A stretch of 42,236 nt of DNA from a virus. Both the position numbers and the translations under genes were made by a program. The notes below the pieces were generated by a model. The model did not search any database and was not told the origin of the DNA. It was given only the letters and a program-made list of their open reading frames with translations. Of this stretch, positions 14,583-23,149 are shown one piece after another; position 1 is the stretch's first letter; every line of letters begins with the position of its first letter. The stretch covers positions 1 to 42,236 of the IMG/VR virus record IMGVR_UViG_3300009183_000155. The stretch is one strand, 5' to 3'.

Positions 14583-17500
14583 ATGGCCACGCTCAACGAA
14601 ATCCTGACCTACGGCAATGAGCTGGACCCCGCCACCGGCCAGCCCCGCGCCAATGCCATGCAACAGGCGGAAGCGGTGCGCGCCTGGCACCGCGAGACGG
14701 TAGACTATGGCCGCGCCGCCGTGGCGGACACTACCAATCCCCTGCCAGCCGATGACTTTTGGAAGGGCACCCTGGCCGTGGATGATGAGGTGACGCAAAC
14801 GCTGGAAGCCCTGCGCACCACCGCGATGGCGGATACCGCCACCACCCTGTTCCAAGACCCGGCAGAACTGCAAAGCTTTTGGCGGGTGTGGGAAAGCAGT
14901 GGTAAAGACCCGGAAAACATGGATGCGCCGGAGCGCTGGATCGCCAACGCCCGCGCCATCGACCAAGTGGGGCAGGCCCGCGCCTTCCAAGCGCCACGCT
15001 ACCAGTCCGGACAGATCGGGATCGGCCCGAACGTGCTGGGCCACTACCTGATCCGGGAGAAGGAAGACGGCACCGGATACCAAAGCTACGTCCAGAGCGC
15101 CATCCCCACCAAGCAGGAGATCAAACAAGCGGACGGCACTACCAAAACCGTAGAAGCCCTGCCGCCCCCCATCACGGTGGACCTGCCCACCATCGAGGCG
15201 ATGCGGCAGAAGGCGAATGAGCGCCTGGCCAAGACCTCCCAAGACTGGAACCTCTATCAACCCCGTGAACGCGCACCCGTGCCGGGCGCAGGAATGTTTG
15301 ACGCCTTTGTGCAAAGCAATGAGGCCAGAGAGTATGAAAAGCGTTTTCTATCCGCTAAATCCCGCGCCGACCTCATCAACAGCAAGGATCTGGCCACCGC
15401 CTTGCACGTAGGACTGGATGACAACTTGACGCAAAACGCCGCCTTCCTGGATCAACTCCCCGGAGGCGTAGGCGCATGGGCTGAACAACTGACCCTGCGC
15501 CCCATGAACCAAGTCGCCCGTGGCCTGGCCCAAGCCTACGCCGCCCTGCCCGGTACGGATAACCGTGCCCTGACCCAGGAAGGCCAGGATGCCGTGGAAA
15601 CCGTGACCCCCGGTGCACTAGCCAACCGCTACGAGAACTCTCCGACAGGCACCACGCCCATCGCCGACATGATCACCAGCGGCATTGAGAGCGCCGTCAC
15701 CATGATCGGCCCCGGCCTAGCCACCAAGCTGGCAGGCCGCGCCATGACGGGCTTCAAGCTGGCAGACCGCGCCAGGATGGGCACCAAAATCGGCCGCGCC
15801 GGAGCCATGGCCAATGCCATGGATGAAGCCACCGGCACCTCTCTGCCCTTCCTGAGCGCCCGCACCCGGACTGGCTTTGTGGGAGAGCAAAGCGGCTGGG
15901 GCGGGATGTTCACCACCGCGAGCGGCCAATCCTACGCGGCCACAGAACAGGAAGCCACTGCCCTGGATGCCACCGACCCCGCCCGCGCCGCCCGCCTGCG
16001 CCGATGGAACGGCCTGACCTCTCTGGCCAAAGGAGCCATTGAAATCGGCACGGAGCATATCTTCCCCGGCGAGATGGCCTTGCTGCGTGGCCAGCGCCGT
16101 TCAATCGGCAGCTTGGCCTTGATGCCCTTCCAAGAAGGCACGGAAGAATACCTTGGAGCGGTAGCCCAAAACGGCGTCGCCGCCCTCTCCGGCAGCCAAC
16201 AATTCGAAGACCCATGGCAAGCCGCCCGTGGAGGCTTCTACGGCAGCGCCCCCTTCATCGCGGCGGCAGCCAGCGCCGGACGCTTCAGCCCCCAGCCCGC
16301 CGCCCCGGCAGACCCAAACCAAGCCCCGCCCGCCGCGCCTCCCGCCGACCCCAACGCGCCCGCCCCCGGCCCGGATGGCACCCTTTTCCCCAACGTCAAC
16401 GTCAACCCGCAGGATGCCAACGGCCCCGCGCCGACCGCCCTCGCAGGCATCGCCCAACGTGGCGGAAGGGAAGACTCCTCTCAAATCTCAAACCTCCCGC
16501 CCATCCCCACCGCCGGGCGTACCACCGCCTACGGCTACGCCAACGACGAAACCCCCGACGCCAACAGCAGTGCCGGGATCGGCGCCTTCGTCAGCAGCGC
16601 AGAGGCGGAGAAAATCAAGCGCGGCGAACCCAGCGAAATGCGCCTGCGCTCTGGCGACCTAGCCGTGAGCCGCGACATCGAGGCCCAGTTCCGCGCCCAA
16701 GGCATCCGCCCCGGCGACGCCGTGACCCTGCACTACGCGGACGGCACCACCCACACCGGACGCTGGATGGACCGCACGGACGGTAGCCTGGATGGTCGCT
16801 TCGACCTCTACAGCCCGAACGGCCCGCCCTCCAATGACGGCAGCAAAATCACCGGATTCAACCCCGGCGGCAGCGTCCAGGATCCATCAACCATCAACTC
16901 TCAACCATCAACCATCCCCGATACCCCGGAAGACCTGGAAGACGGCAGCCCGAACCTGCACCCCAACGGCGTCACCCCTGCCGAAGTCCTCACCTTCCAG
17001 ACCGCCCAAGACGATCACCTCGCCCGCAACCCTGACACCGCCACCCAGCCAGAATCCCTGCGCACCCTGGACGCCCAGCTGGACCTCGTGAAGGACGGCG
17101 GGAAGCCCAGCATGATCTTTGAGGGCCTGACCCGCGACCAACTGCCCGCCCGGATGCGACCCATCGCCGGACGCGAAAGCCCCATCGATGGCGTGCAGAC
17201 GCCCGGCGGCTATGTCATCTTCAACAAAGCCGCCATCCGCCCCGCCCTGGGCCTGCGTGCCGCCGACCCCTACACCAGCGTGCAAGCCGCCGCCCGGCAG
17301 GCCTTCAGCAACCCCGCCACCGCCGGCCAGCTCCTCGGCTACGGCACCGCCGAAAAGCCCGCCGATGCCGACCACGCCCAAGTGATCCGCGCCGCCGATG
17401 GCACCGAAGTCCTCGCCGTAGCCGCCAATGCCGCCACCGCCGAGCCCACCGCCCAAGCCCTCGACCGCGCCGTCTCCCGCCGCGCCCAGAGCGCCAGCAA

Positions 17501-20500
17501 CGCCGCCTTCCGCGAGATGCCGCTCGCTCAATTTGTCATCCAATCCGGCGGCATCATGTCCCGCAGCACCGCCCGGAAGGAAGGACTCTACCGCCGCAGC
17601 AAATCCCTCTGGGACGATGCCCCGCAACGCCTCTCCAGCCCGGAGCACAACGCCATCTACGGCACCACCGCGCCGGACGAGCTGGCCCAGAGCGCCATCC
17701 GCGCCGGACTCCTCCCGGAAGGCAGCACCCAGCGGGAACTCTGGGCCGCCCTGGGCGAGGAATCCGCCGCCGCCCGCCGCCAAGCCACCGCCGCCCGCCA
17801 GCAGGACCAAGACATGGCCCAGCTGGAACGCCTCGCCCGCCGCGAGCCGCTGGACTTCACCCTGGCCATGCGGGCCAAGAGCCGCCGCGAAGAATCCCGC
17901 CAAGCCCTCCGCCAAACCGCCGAGCCAGTCAGCATCGCCGAGCCGCTCACCGACCCCACGGACGATCCGAACTACGTGCCCTTCAGCCGTTCATCCATCA
18001 ACAATCAACCTTCAACCATCAACCGGGGCGTCACCCCCAAAGCCGCGCAGGAAGCCCTCGCCCTCCTCCGCCAATCCCTCCCCGCCGTGGCGGATGCCAC
18101 CCGCATTGTCACCAACCGCGATGCCCTGGCCGATGAGGTGGACGACTACCGCCCGCAGGACTGGGCCGACATGGGCCCCGGCGGCGTGCAAGGCTTCTAC
18201 GACCCCCGCACCGGCCAGACCACCGTGATCCTGGAGAACATCGAAGTCCGCCCCGGCGAAACGCCGCTCCGCGCCGTGGCCCGGATCATCCTGCACGAGC
18301 GCATCGCCCATGCCGGTCTCGCCACCCTGCGCGAGAACGACTCCACCTTCGACCGCCAGTGGCAGCAGCTCACCGCCCAGATCCCGCAAGCAGAACTGCA
18401 AGCCATCGCCGAGCGCTACCCGGAACTGAGCGGCAATCTAAACGCCCTGGCCGAGGAATGGCTGGCCCAGCAAGTGGAAGCCCGCGCCGGGAAACTCCTC
18501 CCCGCCAACACCCTCGCCGGGAAACTCTGGGCTGCCCTCAAGGCCGCCCTCGCCCGCGTCTTTAGCCGCCACAGCCGCTCCACCCCGCTGGATGCCGAGG
18601 TGGACCGCATCATCGAACTGGCCCGGAATGCGCTGAAGACGCAGTTTGTCCCCGCCGGTCCCGGCCCGGTGCTGGACGCCATGGCCCGGCTACACTTCCT
18701 GCGCGCCTTCCACGGCACACCGCACAAGGTGGACAAGTTCAGCACCGACAAGATCGGCACCGGCGAGGGAGCGCAGGTTTATGGATGGGGGCTTTACTTT
18801 GCGGAGAACAAAAGAATAGCGGAGAACTACCGCCGCACCCTGACAGGCAAGCAATTTATTAAGAAAGTGAAAGACACCTACGGGGAATACGACGCCCCGC
18901 AGGAAGCCACGGACGCATTGCTTTCAAACCCAGACCTAGAAGGCTACGAGCGCCGCCTGCTGGAGGCCCTGCAAGCAGATGCTTGGTTTGGCTTTGACTA
19001 CCCCCACCAAGCGGTGCGCGCCGCGCTAAGCAATGAAGTGCAAAGCTGGGACCCATCACCGGAAACCATGGCCGCGGTCGCTAACTTTGGCAACCTCTAC
19101 ACGGTGGACATTCTGCCCAATGAGGAGGAATTCCTAGACTGGGACAAGCCGCTGAACGAGCAGAGCGACAATGTCAAATCAGCACTAGCGAAACACAAGC
19201 CAAGCAGCTTGCCTGATGGAAAACTACTCGCAGACATGGACGGCCAGTTCATTTACCGAATGGCGCTAGGTGACTTTGCTGGAGCTGATAATGTAGAAAT
19301 GGCTGCGGAAAAAACATCCAGATATTTCCAAAGCCTAGGCATCCCCGGGATCAAATACTTTGACAGCAACAGCCGACGGCCTGGAATAGTAGCGCAACAA
19401 CTTCGGAGAAGTATTGCGGATTGGCGTGAACGCTACAGCCTATCCCCTGATGAGTTCCACCGCCAAGAACTGGCGCGCCTTGAACAGGAGCTGGCCCGCT
19501 ATGAAGAAACCAATCTCTCCAGGAACTTCGTCATTTTCGACGAAAACCTCATCAAGATCCTTGAGGAAAACGGCGAAGTCAGAATGAGCCGCCCCAAGCT
19601 TAACTTCGCCCGCCCCGGCCCCATCGCTGGCAGGCTGCTGCCCGCCGCCAACCGCGAGAGCCAAGTCTTCTACCGGGGCGAGGGAGCTTACCGGGTGCAG
19701 CGCCCGCAGCTCCGCGCCCTCTTCACAGGACGCATCCTACCCAAGGAAGTGGCGGACTACGTGGAAATGAGCAATCACGACAAGGCTGCCGTGGACTTGG
19801 CAGCCGCCGCACTGGTGCGCGATTTGCAGGGAGCCATCACCCTGCACGCCAAGGCCAACGGCCTGACAGAGGCAGATGTGACCGCCCTGGTGGACGCCGC
19901 CATGCAGGATCCTACCACCCTGGCTGCGCTCCAGGATCCCGTGCTAAAAGAAGCCACGCGCAAGGCGCGGAACTTCCTGGATGATGGCAGCACCGCCATC
20001 GCCACCATCACCGGAGGCCAGCTGGGCAGCGCGCTCATGGCCAATCGTGGCCACTGGATGCGCCGGGCCTACAAGGCCTTCGACCCCGCCGCGAACTGGA
20101 CCTACGACCGCCTCCAAGACTACGCGGCCAAGGGCAAGACCGTGGAAGGCGTAGCAGCCAGCAAGATCTTAAAAGATGCGGAAGCCTACCTTCTCACGGA
20201 AGACCCGACCCGCACCCCGGCGCAGATCGAAAGCATCCTGCGCGACTTGATGAACCGCCGCGTCTGGGAACAGGCCCTTACCAGCCAAGCCATCAGCAAG
20301 CCGGTGGATAGCCTGATGAAACGCAAGGACCTGGCCCCGGAACTCCGCGCCGTGATGGGCGAAGAGACCAACGTGCTGCGCAGAATTTCCAACAGCGCGG
20401 GATTCCAAGCCGGATTCATCGCCAAACATGAAATGCAGACACGCATCGCCGACCTGGGCCTGCGCCTGGGCTTCATCAGCACGGAGCGCGGCGGTGTCTT

Positions 20501-22361
20501 CACCGAACTCCTCAGCGAGGGCCAGCCGACCGCCGCCGGGCAGCGCCGCAGCGGATTCGCCGGACTCTACACTTCCAAGGAATTCAAAGCCGCCCTGGGC
20601 TACAGCCGCATCGTGGAGCCGCAGGACTTGGCAGGCTGGTTCACCAAGGCATTGATCAGCCTGGGCGGCATCGCCAAAGCAGATGCCGTGGCGCTCTCGC
20701 CAAAATCCTGGACTGTCAACATTTTCGGCGGATTGGTAGGCATCATGCAAAACGGCCACCTCTACGACCACCGCATCGTCAGCCGCTGGCAGGAAGCCTA
20801 CCGCATACGCGCCAGCAGCAAAGACATGAGCCGCGCCCTGGGCACCGCCCGCCAAGCGTTCATCGAGCAGAAACGCGAGATGCTGACCCGCCTCACCGCC
20901 GCCGGGATCAACAACAACAATTTCACCCTGCGTGACATGGACGCCACCATCACCGTGGCCTTGGAAAGCTACCTTATCAACCCTGCCCAAACCTGGCAAG
21001 ACCGCATGGCCGGCATGGTGCGCGGTGCCGCCCACGGCAGCGCGATAGGTAAATTCAGCCGCCCGACCCGCATCGGTGGAGCCATCGCCGGAGGCATCGC
21101 CGGGGGAATCGTCGGCGAGGCACGGATCAACCAAGCCGTGCGCAATATCGGGCAGTTTACCATAGGCAAGTCAGACAATTTCTTCAAAGTCATCTCTTTC
21201 CTGTCCAACTACGAAAGCCACCTCCTCAGCGGCATGACAGACAGCGCCGCCTTTGACCTGGCTGCCGAGAAGACCAGCAACACCATGCCCAACTACGACA
21301 AGGTATGGGGCCCACTGAAATCCGCCAGCAAGCTGGGCATCGGCATCGGATCTTTCATCAGCTTCACCAGCGAACTCTACCGCAATACCTTCCACGCCCT
21401 GAACTACGCCAAGAAGGAAATCGCCAGCAGCAACGCACACACCCGTATGCAAGGCGTGCGGCGCCTCGCCGGAGTCGCCAGCGTGCAAGCCCTCGCCACC
21501 TTCGGCATCCCCGCCCTGATCGCCAAGCTCTACGGCAAAATGGTGGGCGACGACGAGGACAAAATCGCCCGCAAATGGTGGCTCCCCAAATGGAACCGCT
21601 ACCAAAGCCTGACCTACAGCAAGTTTGGCCCGGACAAAATCACCTACGCCAACGTCAGCTACCTCATCCCACAAGCCACCCTGAACGAGATCATCATCGC
21701 CGCCGCAGAAGGCCGCACCCTGGGCGATGGTCTCGTCAAAGCCCTGGAAGCCGGACAGAAACAATTTATCGGCGGCGGCATCCACACCGACCCCATCCTG
21801 CAAGCCCTCGCCAACCGCGACGGGTACGATCAGATCGTCTCCCGTGCTCCAAATGCCTGGGCCAATGGCTTTGAGCGCTTCCTCTACGCCTCCGACAAAA
21901 TCTTCTCCCCCGGCCTAGCCAACGACCTGGAGAAAACCGTTCGCGCCACCACCGGAGCCGACAAAAATGGCCGCACCTACGAACTCAAAGAAATCTTTGA
22001 AAGCTACCTGGGATTCCGCACCACCACCATGGAAACGCCCAAGCTCATCACCGGAGCCTTGATGACCCTGCGCGGCCGGTACACCACCGCCGTGGACCGC
22101 GCCAATCTGGCCTACAAACTCAACCAGCCCTTCGGCGGACGCGAAGCCACCCTGCGCGACCTCAACCAAACCATCGCCGAGATCCAATCTGACTACGCGA
22201 CATTCACCCAAGACATGGCCAAGATCGGCATGACCGAGCTGACCCGCCACGCCAACGCCGACCGCAAGAACAAGGCCGGCAAGAACACCGCCGACATCAT
22301 CACCCCCAAGACCTTCCGCCCCTACCGCCTCACCCCAAAAGGCTTCGAAGCGGTGAAGTAG
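14583..22361 (+). CDS. Giant polyvalent virion protein with zincin-like and ADP-ribosyltransferase domains
   Basis: This 2592-residue protein matches the phage polyvalent-protein theme: many domains carried into the host with the DNA. A zincin-like motif HERIAHAGL lies at 1238-1246. An ADP-ribosyltransferase-like domain spans about 1376-1660: FHGTPH (H1377), VYGWGLYF (1399-1406), YTVDILPNEEEFLDWDKPL (1506-1524), GIPGIKYFDSNSRR, and NFVIFDENLIKIL around 1648-1660. Short FSR/FAR linkers flank the domains. Near 2332 the WWLPKWNRYQSLTYSKFG segment resembles the C-terminal PLxRFG/LPD38 domain. Gly-rich hydrophobic stretches near 2160-2180 may insert in membranes. Two CCATCAA arrays add Ser/Asn/Gln linkers at about 768-778 and 1138-1147. 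It is last in the late operon. Likely roles are ejection and disarming host defences. Confidence 0.7.
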   Translation: MATLNEILTYGNELDPATGQPRANAMQQAEAVRAWHRETVDYGRAAVADTTNPLPADDFWKGTLAVDDEVTQTLEALRTTAMADTATTLFQDPAELQSFWRVWESSGKDPENMDAPERWIANARAIDQVGQARAFQAPRYQSGQIGIGPNVLGHYLIREKEDGTGYQSYVQSAIPTKQEIKQADGTTKTVEALPPPITVDLPTIEAMRQKANERLAKTSQDWNLYQPRERAPVPGAGMFDAFVQSNEAREYEKRFLSAKSRADLINSKDLATALHVGLDDNLTQNAAFLDQLPGGVGAWAEQLTLRPMNQVARGLAQAYAALPGTDNRALTQEGQDAVETVTPGALANRYENSPTGTTPIADMITSGIESAVTMIGPGLATKLAGRAMTGFKLADRARMGTKIGRAGAMANAMDEATGTSLPFLSARTRTGFVGEQSGWGGMFTTASGQSYAATEQEATALDATDPARAARLRRWNGLTSLAKGAIEIGTEHIFPGEMALLRGQRRSIGSLALMPFQEGTEEYLGAVAQNGVAALSGSQQFEDPWQAARGGFYGSAPFIAAAASAGRFSPQPAAPADPNQAPPAAPPADPNAPAPGPDGTLFPNVNVNPQDANGPAPTALAGIAQRGGREDSSQISNLPPIPTAGRTTAYGYANDETPDANSSAGIGAFVSSAEAEKIKRGEPSEMRLRSGDLAVSRDIEAQFRAQGIRPGDAVTLHYADGTTHTGRWMDRTDGSLDGRFDLYSPNGPPSNDGSKITGFNPGGSVQDPSTINSQPSTIPDTPEDLEDGSPNLHPNGVTPAEVLTFQTAQDDHLARNPDTATQPESLRTLDAQLDLVKDGGKPSMIFEGLTRDQLPARMRPIAGRESPIDGVQTPGGYVIFNKAAIRPALGLRAADPYTSVQAAARQAFSNPATAGQLLGYGTAEKPADADHAQVIRAADGTEVLAVAANAATAEPTAQALDRAVSRRAQSASNAAFREMPLAQFVIQSGGIMSRSTARKEGLYRRSKSLWDDAPQRLSSPEHNAIYGTTAPDELAQSAIRAGLLPEGSTQRELWAALGEESAAARRQATAARQQDQDMAQLERLARREPLDFTLAMRAKSRREESRQALRQTAEPVSIAEPLTDPTDDPNYVPFSRSSINNQPSTINRGVTPKAAQEALALLRQSLPAVADATRIVTNRDALADEVDDYRPQDWADMGPGGVQGFYDPRTGQTTVILENIEVRPGETPLRAVARIILHERIAHAGLATLRENDSTFDRQWQQLTAQIPQAELQAIAERYPELSGNLNALAEEWLAQQVEARAGKLLPANTLAGKLWAALKAALARVFSRHSRSTPLDAEVDRIIELARNALKTQFVPAGPGPVLDAMARLHFLRAFHGTPHKVDKFSTDKIGTGEGAQVYGWGLYFAENKRIAENYRRTLTGKQFIKKVKDTYGEYDAPQEATDALLSNPDLEGYERRLLEALQADAWFGFDYPHQAVRAALSNEVQSWDPSPETMAAVANFGNLYTVDILPNEEEFLDWDKPLNEQSDNVKSALAKHKPSSLPDGKLLADMDGQFIYRMALGDFAGADNVEMAAEKTSRYFQSLGIPGIKYFDSNSRRPGIVAQQLRRSIADWRERYSLSPDEFHRQELARLEQELARYEETNLSRNFVIFDENLIKILEENGEVRMSRPKLNFARPGPIAGRLLPAANRESQVFYRGEGAYRVQRPQLRALFTGRILPKEVADYVEMSNHDKAAVDLAAAALVRDLQGAITLHAKANGLTEADVTALVDAAMQDPTTLAALQDPVLKEATRKARNFLDDGSTAIATITGGQLGSALMANRGHWMRRAYKAFDPAANWTYDRLQDYAAKGKTVEGVAASKILKDAEAYLLTEDPTRTPAQIESILRDLMNRRVWEQALTSQAISKPVDSLMKRKDLAPELRAVMGEETNVLRRISNSAGFQAGFIAKHEMQTRIADLGLRLGFISTERGGVFTELLSEGQPTAAGQRRSGFAGLYTSKEFKAALGYSRIVEPQDLAGWFTKALISLGGIAKADAVALSPKSWTVNIFGGLVGIMQNGHLYDHRIVSRWQEAYRIRASSKDMSRALGTARQAFIEQKREMLTRLTAAGINNNNFTLRDMDATITVALESYLINPAQTWQDRMAGMVRGAAHGSAIGKFSRPTRIGGAIAGGIAGGIVGEARINQAVRNIGQFTIGKSDNFFKVISFLSNYESHLLSGMTDSAAFDLAAEKTSNTMPNYDKVWGPLKSASKLGIGIGSFISFTSELYRNTFHALNYAKKEIASSNAHTRMQGVRRLAGVASVQALATFGIPALIAKLYGKMVGDDEDKIARKWWLPKWNRYQSLTYSKFGPDKITYANVSYLIPQATLNEIIIAAAEGRTLGDGLVKALEAGQKQFIGGGIHTDPILQALANRDGYDQIVSRAPNAWANGFERFLYASDKIFSPGLANDLEKTVRATTGADKNGRTYELKEIFESYLGFRTTTMETPKLITGALMTLRGRYTTAVDRANLAYKLNQPFGGREATLRDLNQTIAEIQSDYATFTQDMAKIGMTELTRHANADRKNKAGKNTADIITPKTFRPYRLTPKGFEAVK
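16884..16911 (+). repeat. In-gene CCATCAA heptamer array
   Basis: Four 7-bp units (one degenerate, CTCTCAA) inside the polyvalent gene encode a Ser/Thr/Ile/Asn/Gln linker at about residues 768-778. Confidence 0.85.
17995..18022 (+). repeat. In-gene CCATCAA heptamer array
   Basis: Four 7-bp units (CCATCAA, CAATCAA, CCTTCAA, CCATCAA) inside the polyvalent gene follow a PFSRS linker at about residues 1138-1147, just ahead of the zincin-like domain. Confidence 0.85.
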
Positions 22362-22371
22362 CGTAGAGCAG

Positions 22372-22746
22372 TCAACCTTCCCTGATACGCGGCGGGAACA
22401 CCTCCACCGCAGCATCGCCCACGCGACGGAATGCCCTGCCATTGCTGTGGTAAAGCGTATCACCCTTCCAAACCATGGTGGACCCATCACTCCCATACCA
22501 TGTATTCCCCACCCGCCGCAGCACCCCACCATCGCTGAAATAAGTCGTGTCGCCCACCCTGCGCGAGCGCACCCCACTGGGATAAAATCCAGCATTTCCC
22601 AGGTGCCAATGCGCCCCAGCCGGTCCATAATACCCCCGCACCTTCTCCCTTGGCCCCGTTTCCATTTCAGCTCCCGCCATCCCCCCCGACCGCCTCGCAC
22701 ACCCAACCAAGGCCCCCACCAACAGCATCAACAGCACAAATTTCAT
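22372..22746 (-). CDS. Repeat-containing surface lipoprotein, likely cargo (moron) gene
   Basis: The 124-residue product begins with a lipoprotein signal ending LVGC (cysteine at 16). Residues 58-115 hold three to four imperfect repeats of about 15 residues with the pattern RRVGxTxYxSDG, a beta-hairpin repeat resembling bacterial surface proteins. It is the only reverse-strand gene outside the lysogeny operon. It lies between the end of the late operon and attP, and has a good Shine-Dalgarno sequence (GGGAGG, 8 nt before ATG), unlike most genes here. That combination suggests a host-derived gene expressed from the lysogen, for example for lysogenic conversion or superinfection exclusion. No specific function recognised. 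Confidence 0.75.
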   Translation of the reverse strand: MKFVLLMLLVGALVGCARRSGGMAGAEMETGPREKVRGYYGPAGAHWHLGNAGFYPSGVRSRRVGDTTYFSDGGVLRRVGNTWYGSDGSTMVWKGDTLYHSNGRAFRRVGDAAVEVFPPRIREG

Positions 22747-22901
22747 GCTTCCACCCTCCCAGAATCCCCCTTACCCCGTCCAGCCCAAACCGCCCCACGC
22801 CAAGAAATCTTTATCCGAAAGCGTATCTCAACAGGGATACACCCCCGCCCCTCCCGCATAAAACCATGATTATCAACAACCATTCCCAAACTACCGCGCC
22901 C

Positions 22902-22943
22902 CTGTTAACCATTAGGTCGTAGGTTCGATCCCTACCTTCGGAG
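22902..22943 (+). other. attP core: 3' half of tRNA-Asn (GTT)
   Basis: The 42 bases read as a tRNA from the anticodon loop to the discriminator base. Loop CTGTTAA carries anticodon GTT at 22904-22906. The T arm is GTAGG, loop TTCGATC, then CCTAC. The acceptor 3' strand is CTTCGGA, with G73 as expected for tRNA-Asn. No matching 5' half is present upstream, so it is not a functional tRNA. With the integrase starting 200 bp downstream this is a classic attP: insertion into the host tRNA-Asn gene would rebuild its 3' end. In the 403-bp gap 22747-23149 the only other features seen are the terminator, the G-run repeats and a candidate promoter listed separately. Confidence 0.88.
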
Positions 22944-22953
22944 TTTTTTATTA

Positions 22954-22983
22954 GGCTGGTTCCTTCGGGGACTGGCCTTTTTT
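22954..22983 (+). terminator. Intrinsic terminator with UUCG loop after attP
   Basis: A 10-bp stem (22954-22963 with 22968-22977, three G-U pairs) closes a TTCG tetraloop and is followed by six T (22978-22983). It sits 10 bp after the tRNA 3' end. After integration it would terminate the rebuilt tRNA-Asn transcript and shield the integrase region. Confidence 0.85.
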
Positions 22984-23007
22984 GTGGGCTGTTTTCTGAG
23001 GTTCTAC

Positions 23008-23040
23008 GGGGGAATTGGGGGGAATTGGGGGGAACTGGGG
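23008..23040 (+). repeat. Tandem G-run repeats, predicted G-quadruplex
   Basis: Three copies of a 10-bp unit give four G-runs (5, 6, 6 and 4 G) separated by AATT, AATT and AACT. The tract fits a parallel G-quadruplex on the plus strand and lies between attP and the integrase. It could instead serve as arm-type binding sites for the integrase or excisionase, since it is a regular direct repeat beside attP. Confidence 0.65.
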
Positions 23041-23096
23041 AGGATTTAGGGGGCGGGATGGGATTTTAGGGGACTGGAAATAATAGCGGACGGTAG

Positions 23097-23125
23097 TTGA
23101 CAATAGCGGGATGGATGGGATACGG
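23097..23125 (+). promoter_or_regulatory. Candidate integrase promoter
   Basis: A perfect TTGACA at 23097-23102 is followed 17 bp later by ATACGG, a poor -10 box. The predicted start falls about 20 bp before the chosen integrase ATG at 23150. Weak evidence. Confidence 0.3.
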
Positions 23126-23149
23126 TTGGGGATACAACCTTTCAATTCT

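Noticed and set aside
20169-21134. Reverse-strand frame of 321 codons inside the polyvalent gene
   Set aside because: Shadow of the forward gene, with no motif and no start signal.
22860-22945. A complete tRNA gene
   Set aside because: The 5' half that would pair with the acceptor and anticodon stems is missing; only the 3' half is present, as expected for attP.
23111-23149. Upstream integrase start at 23111
   Set aside because: The extra 13 residues are poor in expected features and would precede the likely transcript start. The ATG at 23150 is kept, though 23111 cannot be excluded.
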